DNA from: an uncultured Eubacteriales bacterium
GTDB lineage: Bacteria > Bacillota > Clostridia > Christensenellales > CAG-138
Assembly (NCBI GenBank): GCA_902802575.1
Contig: CADCMN010000006.1
Coordinates: 1 to 44,052, forward strand
Reading direction: 5' to 3'
DNA length: 44,052 nucleotides
Of the stretch, positions 29,983-38,244 are shown one piece after another. Every line of letters starts with the position of its first letter. Within the stretch, counting starts at the first letter, position 1. A model generated the notes under the pieces. It had not been told where the DNA came from and ran no database searches. It worked only from the letters and a program-made list of their open reading frames with translations. Position numbers and translations under genes: made by a program.

Positions 29983-30469
29983 AGTCTTTCAGCTCCTCTC
30001 TCAAACGCTCCCGCCCCCGATGGAGCTGGGAGATCACTGTGCCCTGGGGCAGGTCCAGGGCCTTGGCGATGTCTGCCACGGTCATGCCCTCGAAGTAGAA
30101 CAGCATCACCGGCAGCCGGTATTTTTCCGGCAGGGCGTATACCGCCTGCCGCACGTCCATCTGCAGGTCCCGATCCCGAGGCGTCTCGGTCAGGGTCTCC
30201 GGCAGCTCCACGGCAAAGCCCCGGCGGATCAGGTTCTTGCTCTCGTTGACGGCGATCTTCACCAGCCATGCCTTGAAGCTTTGGGGGTCCTTCACGCTGT
30301 ATCGACTGCGCCATCCCTTCAGGAGCGCGGATTGCACCGCGTCAGCCGCCAGATCCCAGCTGCGGACCACGCCGTAGCTCACGGTGAGCAGCAGCCGTTC
30401 CAAAGGAGCGGCGGCCGCCGTGAAACCTTCCCGGGTGGTGATGTCCGGTTTGTTTGGTCCTTGTGTCAT
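29972..30469 (-). CDS. ECF-type RNA polymerase sigma factor
   Basis: 165 residues from the ATG at 30469 (MTQGPNKPDITTREGF), chosen because AAAGGAAAC precedes it; a TTG at 30502 gives a longer form without such a site. Region 2 spans LLLTVSYGVVRSWDLAADAVQSALLKGW and SFKAWLVKIAVNESKNLIRR; region 4 is YALPEKYRLPVMLFYFEGMTVADIAKALDLP, then GTVISQLHRGRERLREEL. The partner anti-sigma follows directly. A palindrome GAAACGCGTTTC (30485-30496) lies just upstream. Confidence 0.93.
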   Translation of the reverse strand: MTQGPNKPDITTREGFTAAAAPLERLLLTVSYGVVRSWDLAADAVQSALLKGWRSRYSVKDPQSFKAWLVKIAVNESKNLIRRGFAVELPETLTETPRDRDLQMDVRQAVYALPEKYRLPVMLFYFEGMTVADIAKALDLPQGTVISQLHRGRERLREELKDYGI

Positions 30470-30540
30470 TTGGTTTCCTTTCTCGAAACGCGTTTCTGTC
30501 AATAGGACACAAAAGAGAGGTAAAAGATTGCGCAGCGGAA

Positions 30541-30621
30541 CAAAAGCAAAAGCGCCTCCCTATCCCTGCCTGCAGACGGCTATAGCCGGGAAAAGGGAGG
30601 ATGCATAACAGAAATGCTTTT
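30541..30621 (-). terminator. Terminator of the second two-component operon
   Basis: CCTCCC/GGGAGG with CCC/GGG (30555-30566/30588-30600) around palindrome GGCTATAGCC. On the minus strand CGCTTTTGCTTTTG follows. Outer CAAAAGC/GCTTTTG (30541-30547/30615-30621) extends the stem. Confidence 0.6.
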
Positions 30622-30639
30622 GGGTGATTCAGGATCGGG

Positions 30640-31395
30640 TTACGGCGTCGTCAGCCGGATGGTGAAGCGGCTGCTGTCGGGGGAGATGGTCTTGACCAGG
30701 GCGAAACCGCCGGACAGGGGCAGCGTCACGCGCAGGCCGCCGCTCTCGTCTAAGACGGACTCTGCGGAGGAAAGGTCGTAGCCAAGGCCCAGCCTGGCGG
30801 CCATGTCCCCGAGCCCCAACAGCGGCGCGTCCAGGGGATAAAGCACGGCGGACGCCATGATGGGCTGGCCCGTTCGGCTGTCCAGATACATGGTCAGGGA
30901 GAAGGCGTCCCCCGTGTTCAGATCCAGCCAAGCCTGGCCGCACCAGAGGGAGTAGCGGCTGCCGTCGTCGGTGAGGTAGTCCCGCAGGGAGGCGGAGGTA
31001 TGGACGTCGCTGCCGGCGCCGTCGATGGCGGCATGCAGCTCCTGATCCGGGCCGGCTTGAGCCATCATATCCATGAACAATTGATTCCAGGCGGCGAGCA
31101 CAACGGCGTTGGCCTCCGCTTCCGTCAACTCGTCAGGCAGAGGATATCGCTGTGTCCCCTCCGTTTGCGTGGCGTCAAAAAGCTGGACTCGGGTGGAGAG
31201 GGACAGCGGCGCGCCGACGGCGGTGCCGCTTTCCAGGGAGAAGGATTCGAAAGCAGGGCGGTCGTATAAACGGCGTTCCTCCGCTTTCAGCAGCAGGCTG
31301 CTGACGAGCACGCACAAAAAGGCGGAGGCGGCCGTGCCCACGCAGATGAGCACATACAGCAGGGTGGTCTTATCCTTGCGGGTCAACTTCCTCAT
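30640..31395 (-). CDS. Membrane-anchored extracytoplasmic protein of unknown function
   Basis: 251 residues from 31395 (MRKLTRKDKTTLLYVLICVG), which has GGAGG upstream; the frame extends further but inside the kinase gene. One N-terminal transmembrane helix (LLYVLICVGTAASAFLCVLV), then an outside domain of about 210 residues (SLWCGQAWLDLNTGDAFSLTMYLDSRTGQPIM resembles a PepSY/YcdB-like strand-turn). It overlaps the kinase gene by 26 bases, so it is the third gene of the RR-HK operon and a likely signalling partner. Confidence 0.7.
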   Translation of the reverse strand: MRKLTRKDKTTLLYVLICVGTAASAFLCVLVSSLLLKAEERRLYDRPAFESFSLESGTAVGAPLSLSTRVQLFDATQTEGTQRYPLPDELTEAEANAVVLAAWNQLFMDMMAQAGPDQELHAAIDGAGSDVHTSASLRDYLTDDGSRYSLWCGQAWLDLNTGDAFSLTMYLDSRTGQPIMASAVLYPLDAPLLGLGDMAARLGLGYDLSSAESVLDESGGLRVTLPLSGGFALVKTISPDSSRFTIRLTTP

Positions 31396-32827
31396 GGCTG
31401 GCCTCCTTTCCGCGCTTATCCTTGGGCAGGGGCAGATCGAACCATACGCTGGTGCCCTCGCCCACCTTGCTTTCAAAATGGAGCTCGCTGCCGTGAAGCT
31501 GGGCGATCTTGTTGCCGATGGCCAAACCGAGGCCCGCTCCGTGCTGCGCGCGGGATCGGGATTTGTCCACCATGAAGAAAGCCTCCGTGATCCGATTTAA
31601 CTCCTCTTCAGGGATGCCGATGCCGTGATCGGTGACGGTGATCCGATACCGCCCTTCCTGCTTGCGGCCCGTGAGCTCGATGGTCTTTCCCGGTTCGGAG
31701 GCCTTGCGGGCGTTGTCGATGAGGTTGGTGATGAGGGTCAGCAGCAGGTCCTTCTCATAGAGGATCTGATACTGCTCGATACTGGTGATGAGGGTAAGCC
31801 CGTGCTGCTCCAGCATGGGCGTGACCACGGCCATGACGTGGCCCAGGACCCGGCGGGCGTAGCCGCGGGTGAGCTCAAATTCGTTTTTGTCCAGGACCAC
31901 CAGATCCATGAGCTTCAGGCTCAAGGCCTCCAGCCGCTTCCCCTCGGAGAAGATGAAGTTCGACGCCATGAAGGCGTCTTCCTCGTCCAGCTCCGCCGAG
32001 CGCAGCATGTCCGCATAGCCGATGATGGAGGTCATGGGCGTCTTGAGCTCATGGGAGAAGTTGGCCACGAAGTCCTTCTGCTGCTTGGCGTATCCCTCTA
32101 AGGCGGTGACCTTTTGTTCGATGGCGCCCGCCATGGCGTTGAAGCTGATGGCCAAGTCGCCGATCTCATCCAGAGATTTCACGTCGGCGCGCACGTCGTA
32201 CTGCCCCTCCTCGATGAGCTTGGTGGCTCGCGTCAGGGTGCGGACGGGCCGGGAAACGAAGTAGGAGATGAGGAGCATGGCTCCGATGCAAACGGCCACG
32301 GTGACCAGGTGGAGGGAGACAAAGGCCGCCACCTCGCCGCGGCGGACGGCGAACAGGTCGTCCGCGGGGAAGCGGACGGAGAGGAAGTACCGATCCATAC
32401 CGATGGGCACGCAGGCGGCGGTGTCCAACAGAGTGGCCTTTTCCGATCGGATCAAGCTATAGACGAAACGCTTCTCCGTCAGCTCCGCATAGGTCAGCTT
32501 ATCCGGAAAGCCCTCCGCCGTGGCCACCAGGAGACGTCGGCTTTCGTCATAGAGGGCGCAGGCCGCGTCGCCCAGGTTCGCCGCTTTGGCGGACCGATCC
32601 AGCACCTCCCGCAGCATCCGGGGACCGGTGCTTTGATAATACACGTTCAACACGGAGATCTCCGCCTCCAGGGAGGAGGCCAGGGCAGAGTACGCCGCCT
32701 CCGCTTCCCGGACCCGGAAGGACAGGGCGGAGGAGAAGCTGCGGGCGATGAGGGCATGACCAAAAGCAGCAAACAGCACCGCCACAATCAGGACGGTGCA
32801 GACGCTGATCTTCAGAGCAAATCTCAT
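31370..32827 (-). CDS. Sensor histidine kinase
   Basis: 485 residues: TM1 about 5-27, an extracytoplasmic sensor of about 140 residues, TM2 about 168-192, HAMP (RPVRTLTRATKLIEEG), phospho-His in ANFSHELKTPMTSIIGYA (about 258), N box TNLIDNARKA, G1 VTDHGIGIPEEEL and G2 GAGLGLAIGNKIA. GGAGGG lies 12 bases before the ATG. It is coupled with the response regulator 28 bases upstream and the membrane protein downstream. Stimulus unknown. Confidence 0.94.
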   Translation of the reverse strand: MRFALKISVCTVLIVAVLFAAFGHALIARSFSSALSFRVREAEAAYSALASSLEAEISVLNVYYQSTGPRMLREVLDRSAKAANLGDAACALYDESRRLLVATAEGFPDKLTYAELTEKRFVYSLIRSEKATLLDTAACVPIGMDRYFLSVRFPADDLFAVRRGEVAAFVSLHLVTVAVCIGAMLLISYFVSRPVRTLTRATKLIEEGQYDVRADVKSLDEIGDLAISFNAMAGAIEQKVTALEGYAKQQKDFVANFSHELKTPMTSIIGYADMLRSAELDEEDAFMASNFIFSEGKRLEALSLKLMDLVVLDKNEFELTRGYARRVLGHVMAVVTPMLEQHGLTLITSIEQYQILYEKDLLLTLITNLIDNARKASEPGKTIELTGRKQEGRYRITVTDHGIGIPEEELNRITEAFFMVDKSRSRAQHGAGLGLAIGNKIAQLHGSELHFESKVGEGTSVWFDLPLPKDKRGKEASHEEVDPQG

Positions 32828-32855
32828 GGGCTATATCCCTCCTGGCCGGGACGGA

Positions 32856-33542
32856 TCATCTCTCCGATTGTTCGCGGCTCTTCTCCTCGGGGAGCTCCAG
32901 CCGATAGCCGATCTTGTGGACCGTTTTGATCCGATCGGTCCAATTGAGCTTTCGGCGAAGCCGCTGCACATGGGAGTCCAGCGTGCGGCTTTCCCCGATG
33001 TAGTCCGTTTCCCAGATGCGCTCAAACAGGGTCTCTCGGAACAGGGCGGTGTTAGGGTTCTGGCAGAAGATGAGCAAAAGGTCGAACTCCTTACGGGTCA
33101 GATCCACCCGCTGGCCGTTCTGGTATACCTCCCGGGCTTCCGGGTCGATGGTCACATCCAGGATCTGCAAAATGCCCTGGCTCTTGTTGTAGCGGCGCAG
33201 GACCACCTCGATCCGGGCTAAGAGCTCCACGATTTCGAAGGGCTTCACGATGTAGTCCTCAGCACCCAACTTCAGGCCCTTGACCCGGTCCATCACGTCC
33301 GCCTTGGCCGTGAGGAAGATCACAGGGATGCCCAGGGGGCGGATGAAGGAAAGGAGATCGTAGCCGTCGAACTTTGGCAGCATGATGTCCAGCAGCACCA
33401 GATCGAAGGGATTGTTTTCCAGCAAATCGGCAGCCTCCTGGCCGTCGTAGGCGCAGGTGACCGCATAGCCCTGTCGGGCCAGGTTCATGCGGATCAGGTT
33501 GGCAATGGGCAGTTCGTCGTCCACCACAAGGATCTTTATCAT
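32856..33542 (-). CDS. OmpR-family response regulator
   Basis: 228 residues: receiver (KILVVDDELPIANLIRMNLA, phospho-Asp in LVLLDIMLPKFDG, FLTAKA, YIVKPFE) and winged helix (LTRKEFDLLLIFCQNPNTALFR, then ESRTLDSHVQRLRRKL and KTVHKIGYRLEL). GAGGTGAT precedes the ATG. It is the first gene of a three-gene operon. An extended -10 (TGGTATACT, complement of 33589-33597) is 50 bases upstream. It does not share the phased repeat found at the other two-component system. Confidence 0.94.
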   Translation of the reverse strand: MIKILVVDDELPIANLIRMNLARQGYAVTCAYDGQEAADLLENNPFDLVLLDIMLPKFDGYDLLSFIRPLGIPVIFLTAKADVMDRVKGLKLGAEDYIVKPFEIVELLARIEVVLRRYNKSQGILQILDVTIDPEAREVYQNGQRVDLTRKEFDLLLIFCQNPNTALFRETLFERIWETDYIGESRTLDSHVQRLRRKLNWTDRIKTVHKIGYRLELPEEKSREQSER

Positions 33543-33644
33543 AGTATCACCTCGGCATTATCGAGCGTATCCGTATCGGTACGGAGGCAGTATACCATTC
33601 AAATTCGGACAAATTGTAACATCTTCTTGACCAGATGATTATCT

Positions 33645-34760
33645 TTATAACTTTTTTTGCTTATTTTTGAAAAAAGTCCGCTTTTTCCTTCGGCCGGCGT
33701 CCTCCGGCAGGGGAATCTTCCGCTTGGGGAACAGGGTGATGACGCCGTCCCGCTCGAGCCCCACCAGCACCGCGCACAGAATGGGCAGGCCCAGCAGCCC
33801 CAGCCCGCCGAAGACTCTAAGACCAACGAACATGCACATGAGTGTCAGCAGGGGATGAAGCCCCACGTGATCCCCCACGATCCTGGGCTCGATGATTTGG
33901 CGGATGATGGTGATGATGACGTACAGCACCAGCAGCCCCAGGCCTCGCTTGATATCGCCCGTCGCCAGGGAGACCGCAGCCCAGGGCAGCATGATGGTGC
34001 CGCTGCCCACCACGGGCAGGATGTCGAACACGGCGATGGCCATGGCGATCAGGAGGGAGTATTCCACGCCCAGGATGGTGAGGCCGACGGCCTGCTCCAC
34101 AAAGGTGATGAACATGATGAGGACATAGGAGCGGAGCATCTTGCCGATGGTGGTCTTGCAATAGTTGAGGCCTGCGATGATCTTGTTGTAATTCTCCTCC
34201 TTGATCCGCCGCGCCACCGCCCAGCGAAGAAGGCCGAAGTCCAGGGAGATGAAGTACGTAGCGATCATCATGAACAGGACGTTCAAAAAGCCCGAGGGCA
34301 AGGAGGACATGATCCCCGTGACCAACCGGGTGGAGATCTCCGCCACCTTGGACCGCAGGGAGAGCAGGACGCTGTTCACCAGTTCCTCCAGCACCTGCAC
34401 CACATTGGGGTCCAGATGGTTGGTCCATCGGGAGGCGGCGTCGGTCAGACGCTCCACCGTGGGTATAATCACGGTGTTGAATCGGGACACGGAGGTACGG
34501 GCGAAGGTGAACAGTTCCGAGCCGATGAGCAACGCCAGCACCGCCAGCAGCATATAGAACAGAGTCACAAAAACGGCGATCATGAGCCGGCGGTTGATCT
34601 TCAGCCTATCCGCCGCATAATTGGCGGGGGTGCGCAGCAGAACGGAGAAGATGAACGCCAGCAAAAAGGGCATGAGCAGGGGCAGCACAAACTTGAACCC
34701 CAGAAAGATGAGGCCCAGGATCACGGCCACATAGGCGAACTTGATGAGAAATTGTGTCAT
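33645..34760 (-). CDS. AI-2E family transporter (YtvI-like)
   Basis: 371 residues with about eight membrane segments in the usual order: two N-terminal (VAVILGLIFLGFKFVLPLLM), a helical soluble region (about 85-150), then the C-terminal bundle with IMFITFVEQAVGLTILGVEYSLLIAMAIAVFDILPVVGSG and the family motif IIEPRIVGDHVGLHPLLTLMCMFVG. Members move varied substrates (a Na+/H+ antiporter role is known for some). The start at 34760 has AAGGAAAGG; an ATG at 34775 is two bases from the predicted transcription start and would be leaderless. Confidence 0.85.
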   Translation of the reverse strand: MTQFLIKFAYVAVILGLIFLGFKFVLPLLMPFLLAFIFSVLLRTPANYAADRLKINRRLMIAVFVTLFYMLLAVLALLIGSELFTFARTSVSRFNTVIIPTVERLTDAASRWTNHLDPNVVQVLEELVNSVLLSLRSKVAEISTRLVTGIMSSLPSGFLNVLFMMIATYFISLDFGLLRWAVARRIKEENYNKIIAGLNYCKTTIGKMLRSYVLIMFITFVEQAVGLTILGVEYSLLIAMAIAVFDILPVVGSGTIMLPWAAVSLATGDIKRGLGLLVLYVIITIIRQIIEPRIVGDHVGLHPLLTLMCMFVGLRVFGGLGLLGLPILCAVLVGLERDGVITLFPKRKIPLPEDAGRRKKRTFFKNKQKKL

Positions 34761-34783
34761 CCTTTCCTTTGTCATACAGTATC

Positions 34784-34812
34784 AGTATACCATCATCTTT
34801 CCTGAACGTCAA
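34784..34812 (-). promoter_or_regulatory. Promoter of the AI-2E family gene
   Basis: Minus-strand TTGACG (complement of 34807-34812), 17-bp spacer, TATACT (complement of 34784-34789). Confidence 0.7.
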
Positions 34813-34913
34813 AGAAAACCATGAATTCTTCGGATTCTTTTTCGGCGGCGAGGGAGGGGAAAGCCCGAACGGAAAAACTTGTGAAAAAGGTGAAACATTT
34901 GTCAGACTCCGGC

Positions 34914-34941
34914 TTGAATATAGCGGCTGAATGAGTATAAT
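34914..34941 (+). promoter_or_regulatory. Promoter of the GH13 gene (leaderless)
   Basis: TTGAAT (34914-34919), 16-bp spacer, TATAAT (34936-34941). The ATG at 34948 is six bases after the -10 box, so the mRNA would begin at or next to the start codon. No Shine-Dalgarno is present. Confidence 0.6.
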
Positions 34942-34947
34942 AAAATC

Positions 34948-36873
34948 ATGTATTTTCAGCACGATTCGTTGGACATAACCTATCGCCGTCCTCAAGGCGC
35001 CGTGAAAGCGGGTCAGCAGGTGGAGATTTGCGCCCGTTCGGCAGACATGCGGGGCGAAGTGTTCCTGCTGCTCCAGGATCGGGTGGGCGAGCGGCTGCTG
35101 CCCATGTGGCCGGCAGGGGAGCGGTTCGTGGTACGTTTTTCGGCGATGGACGAACCGGGCCTCATGTTCTACGGCTTCCTGATCCGACAGGACGGACGGG
35201 ACTTTTACTATTGCGGCAGCACCGGCCGGGGCGAGCTTCGGGAGGATCGGGGTGAGCTCTGGCAGATAACCGTTTATGCGGCGGATTTTGAGACCCCGGC
35301 CTGGTTCCGCCAGGCGGTGGCCTATCAGATCTTCCCGGATCGCTTCTGCCGCAGCGAACACGCCCCCATGGCTGCCGGCGCCGCCTATCATCAGCGCATG
35401 GGCCGGAAGGTGTATCTGCATCATTCCTGGAGGGAAGAACCGGTCTTCGGCCCCCACGGCGGCAGCCGGAACTACGCTCCCGACGACTACTACGGCGGCG
35501 ATCTCAACGGCATCCGGGAGAAGCTCCCCTATCTGGAGGAGCTGGGCGTCACCTGCCTGTATCTGAATCCCATCTTTGAGGCGGACAGCAATCACCGCTA
35601 CAATACGGCGGACTACAAGCGCATCGACCCTCTGCTGGGCACGGAGGAGGATTTCAAGGCCCTCTGCGCCGAGGCGGCGGAGCGGGGCATCCGCATCATT
35701 TTGGACGGCGTCTTCTCCCATACGGGGTCCGACAGCCGCTACTTCGACAAACGCAACCGCTACGGCAACGGGGCCTACCATCACACCGATTCCCCCTATT
35801 ATAGCTGGTACAGATTCTCCCGCTGGCCGGAGCGATACGAATGTTGGTGGGGCTTTGACACCTTGCCCAACGTGGAGGAGAAGGAGCCGAGCTACGGCGC
35901 CTTCATCCACGGGCCCGACGGGGTGCTCCATAAGTGGCTCCAGGCCGGCGCTTCCGGCTGGCGGCTGGACGTGGCGGACGAGCTGCCCGATTGCTTCATC
36001 CGGGACGTGCGCGCCAGGATCAAGGCGGAGCGGCCCGACAGCGTCCTTATCGGCGAAGTGTGGGAGGACTGTTCCAACAAGCAGGGGCCCGAAGGCCGCC
36101 GGGGGTATGTGGACGGGAACGAGCTGGATTCCGCCATGAACTATCCCCTGCGCACGGGCATCCTGCGGTTCCTCCGGGGGGAGGAGAGCGCCTTCGATCT
36201 GGAGCGTCGGCTCTGGTCCCTCTTCGAGAACTATCCCAAGCCCTTCCGGGACGCCTGTCTGAATCTGCTGTCCTCGCATGACGAGATGCGGGCCATCACC
36301 TATCTGGCCGGAGGACCGGACCGGTTCACCGCCACCAGGGCGGAGCAGGCGGCCTTCCATCCGGACGGGCCGACGCTGGCCCGGGCCAAGCGCCTTTTCC
36401 TGGCAGGCACCGCATTGCAGCTGCTGCTTCCCGGAGTCCCCTGCGTCTACTATGGGGACGAGGTGGGACTGACCGGCGGGGGCGACCCCTTCAATCGGCG
36501 GCCCTATCCTTGGGGACAGGAGGATCTGGTGATGCGAGACACGGTCCGCACTCTGATCGGTCTCAGACGGGGCAGCGAAGCGATCCGGCAGGGGCATTTC
36601 AGAATGGGCGCCGTCTCCGGAAAGTGCTTTGCCCTGGTCCGATACAACGAGGAGGAGTGCGTGGTGCTGCTGGTGAACCAGAGCGCCGTGCCGGTATCGG
36701 CAGCCATCTATCCCTCCCTGCTCTATAAGGGGGAGGATGGGGAAACGCCCGTGCCGCTCTCAGGCCAATACACCGAGCTTTTCACCGGGGAGAGCCTGCG
36801 GGTGCGCAGCGTTTTGAGCGCCCTGGTCCCCGCGGAAGGATACTGCATTTATCGGAAGGAAACGAGTCTATGA
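34948..36873 (+). CDS. GH13 alpha-glucan hydrolase (neopullulanase/cyclomaltodextrinase-like)
   Basis: 641 residues with no signal peptide. An N-terminal CBM34-like beta domain (about 1-115) precedes the barrel, starting AVAYQIFPDRFCRSE. The GH13 regions are present: LDGVFSHTGSDSRYF, the nucleophile Asp in GWRLDVADELP, the acid/base Glu in LIGEVWEDC and LLSSHDEMR. An Asn/Tyr-rich loop YAPDDYYGGDLNGI and a C-terminal beta domain complete it. It likely trims imported maltodextrins or cyclodextrins in the cytoplasm. Start choice: the -10 box sits six bases before this ATG and no internal ATG keeps the domain whole. Confidence 0.88.
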   Translation: MYFQHDSLDITYRRPQGAVKAGQQVEICARSADMRGEVFLLLQDRVGERLLPMWPAGERFVVRFSAMDEPGLMFYGFLIRQDGRDFYYCGSTGRGELREDRGELWQITVYAADFETPAWFRQAVAYQIFPDRFCRSEHAPMAAGAAYHQRMGRKVYLHHSWREEPVFGPHGGSRNYAPDDYYGGDLNGIREKLPYLEELGVTCLYLNPIFEADSNHRYNTADYKRIDPLLGTEEDFKALCAEAAERGIRIILDGVFSHTGSDSRYFDKRNRYGNGAYHHTDSPYYSWYRFSRWPERYECWWGFDTLPNVEEKEPSYGAFIHGPDGVLHKWLQAGASGWRLDVADELPDCFIRDVRARIKAERPDSVLIGEVWEDCSNKQGPEGRRGYVDGNELDSAMNYPLRTGILRFLRGEESAFDLERRLWSLFENYPKPFRDACLNLLSSHDEMRAITYLAGGPDRFTATRAEQAAFHPDGPTLARAKRLFLAGTALQLLLPGVPCVYYGDEVGLTGGGDPFNRRPYPWGQEDLVMRDTVRTLIGLRRGSEAIRQGHFRMGAVSGKCFALVRYNEEECVVLLVNQSAVPVSAAIYPSLLYKGEDGETPVPLSGQYTELFTGESLRVRSVLSALVPAEGYCIYRKETSL

Positions 36874-37325
36874 GACCCAAGCTTCGGTTGGACGAACTGA
36901 ACAAAGCTCTGCTCATCGCTGCCGGCGTCTGCTATTTGGCGAGCTTCGTGCTGAGCAAATTCACCACGGTCAGCACCGTGTTTCGCATTCTGTTTGCCGC
37001 AGCTGCCATCTTTCTGGCCATCCGCCTCTTTGCCGGGAACCCCGCCGCCCGCAACAATGAGAACATGAAGTTTCTCACCGGGGTGACGGCCGTGAAGGAG
37101 TTCTTTCAAAAGATCTTTCGGCCTTCTTCAGGGGCGCAGCGCCCCGCCGCTCCCCAAACCTCCGGCGGTCTGCTGGACAAATGGAAGCGCCAATGGCATG
37201 AGTACCGCACCTATCGGTATCTGATCTGCCCCCAGTGTGCCCAGCGGCTCCGAGTCCCCCGGGGCAAGGGCAAGATCCGTGTTACCTGCACCAAATGCCG
37301 AAATCAGTTTATTGCCAAAAGCTGA
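36870..37325 (+). CDS. Membrane protein with C-terminal zinc ribbon
   Basis: 151 residues: two adjacent transmembrane helices (ALLIAAGVCYLASFVLS and FRILFAAAAIFLAIRLF), a basic linker, and a C-terminal zinc ribbon (LICPQCAQRLRVPRGKGK, then VTCTKCRNQF) with four Cys. The ribbon faces the cytoplasm. The ATG overlaps the GH13 stop. No function known; similar proteins are common in Clostridia near unrelated genes. Confidence 0.75.
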   Translation: MRPKLRLDELNKALLIAAGVCYLASFVLSKFTTVSTVFRILFAAAAIFLAIRLFAGNPAARNNENMKFLTGVTAVKEFFQKIFRPSSGAQRPAAPQTSGGLLDKWKRQWHEYRTYRYLICPQCAQRLRVPRGKGKIRVTCTKCRNQFIAKS

Positions 37326-37340
37326 TCCGGTGTGTATACT
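37312..37340 (+). promoter_or_regulatory. Promoter of the DUF1858 gene
   Basis: TTGCCA (37312-37317), 17-bp spacer, TATACT (37335-37340), partly inside the upstream gene. Confidence 0.6.
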
Positions 37341-37371
37341 ATATGGAGCAATATGAAAAGGAGCTATCACC

Positions 37372-37581
37372 ATGAAACAAGTCACCAAGGATATGAACAT
37401 TCGGGAAATGGTCCTGATGGACGAGGGCATCGCCCAGATCCTCATGAGCGCAGGCATGCATTGCCTGGGCTGCATGATGTCTCATTTTGAAAATCTGGAG
37501 CAGGCCTGCGCGGTGCATGGCATCGACGCCGACGCTCTGGTGGACGAGATCAACGAGTATCTGGAGACGCAGGGGGAGTAA
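37372..37581 (+). CDS. DUF1858 / hybrid-cluster-associated redox disulfide protein
   Basis: 69 residues with the family motif AGMHCLGCMMSHFENLEQAC (Cys pair C-x-x-C about residues 31-34). Such proteins, TIGR03980-type, accompany hybrid cluster proteins in anaerobes and likely do thiol redox. No hybrid cluster gene is in this window. AAGGAG lies eight bases upstream and a terminator follows, so it is a single-gene unit. Confidence 0.88.
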   Translation: MKQVTKDMNIREMVLMDEGIAQILMSAGMHCLGCMMSHFENLEQACAVHGIDADALVDEINEYLETQGE

Positions 37582-37610
37582 GCGCTCCCGGCCACAGGCG
37601 CCATGGACAG

Positions 37611-37644
37611 GAGCTTCGGGCCAAGGGGCCAGAAGCTCTTTTTA
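37611..37644 (+). terminator. Terminator after the DUF1858 gene
   Basis: GAGCTTC/GAAGCTC (37611-37617/37632-37638) around GGCC/GGCC, then a T run. Confidence 0.8.
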
Positions 37645-37677
37645 TGCAGAAACAATATGCTTTTCCGTGGTTTTTCG

Positions 37678-37706
37678 TTGACGAGCCCGGAAAAAAAGGA
37701 TATACT
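37678..37706 (+). promoter_or_regulatory. Promoter of the marR-gltS operon
   Basis: TTGACG (37678-37683), 17-bp spacer, TATACT (37701-37706), 39 bases before the marR start. Confidence 0.7.
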
Positions 37707-37745
37707 TAAAAAAACGAAAGTATTTTCCGATGTGGGGGTGAGCGT

Positions 37746-38201
37746 ATGTTGACCGAATCACTGTCCCGGGTCATGCTGCGAATGCGGCTGGGATTTCTGC
37801 GGAAAATGTTTATCACCGTTCGGGAGGAGAGCCAGGATCTGACGCCCATGGAGATCTTCTGCCTGGAAGGCATCGAGACCATGGAGCGGCCCACCATCTC
37901 CCAGTTCGCCCGGTTCACGGGCATCTCCCAGAGCAACGCCACCTATCGGGTCAACTGCCTGATCCGAAAGGGATATTTGCGGCGGGTCCCCTCCGACAAG
38001 GATCGGCGGGAGTTCCATCTGGAGCTGACGGAGAAGTTCAAGGGCTGCGGCCCGGCCTTTGAGCAGAGCTGCCGGGTGCTGTCAAAGCGCATCGCTCTGC
38101 ATATGACCCCGGCGGAAACGGAAAAGCTCACCGCCATTCTGGACGATTCCCTGGATAAGTGGAATGCCCTCATGGAGAAGGACGAGCTATTGAAGGGGTA
38201 A
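37746..38201 (+). CDS. MarR-family transcriptional regulator
   Basis: 151 residues with a MarR winged helix: ISQFARFTGISQSNATYRVNCLIRKGYLRR and the wing PSDKDRREFHLELTE. The N-terminal helix (SRVMLRMRLGFLRKMF) and the C-terminal helices would form the dimer. GGGGGTG lies before the ATG. It is upstream of the GltS-like symporter with a 43-base gap, so it may regulate that transporter. Confidence 0.9.
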   Translation: MLTESLSRVMLRMRLGFLRKMFITVREESQDLTPMEIFCLEGIETMERPTISQFARFTGISQSNATYRVNCLIRKGYLRRVPSDKDRREFHLELTEKFKGCGPAFEQSCRVLSKRIALHMTPAETEKLTAILDDSLDKWNALMEKDELLKG

Positions 38202-38244
38202 GGCGTTGCCCCCTAAACAGGACGCCGCAATACAAGGAGAATCT

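Noticed and set aside
30485..30496. GAAACGCGTTTC as a sigma-factor autoregulated promoter
   Set aside because: It is a perfect palindrome, but no -10 at a suitable distance could be found, so it is only mentioned with the sigma gene.
34606..36597. Long leftward frame opposite the GH13 gene
   Set aside because: No family motif and no ribosome site; it covers the GH13 catalytic regions in antisense.
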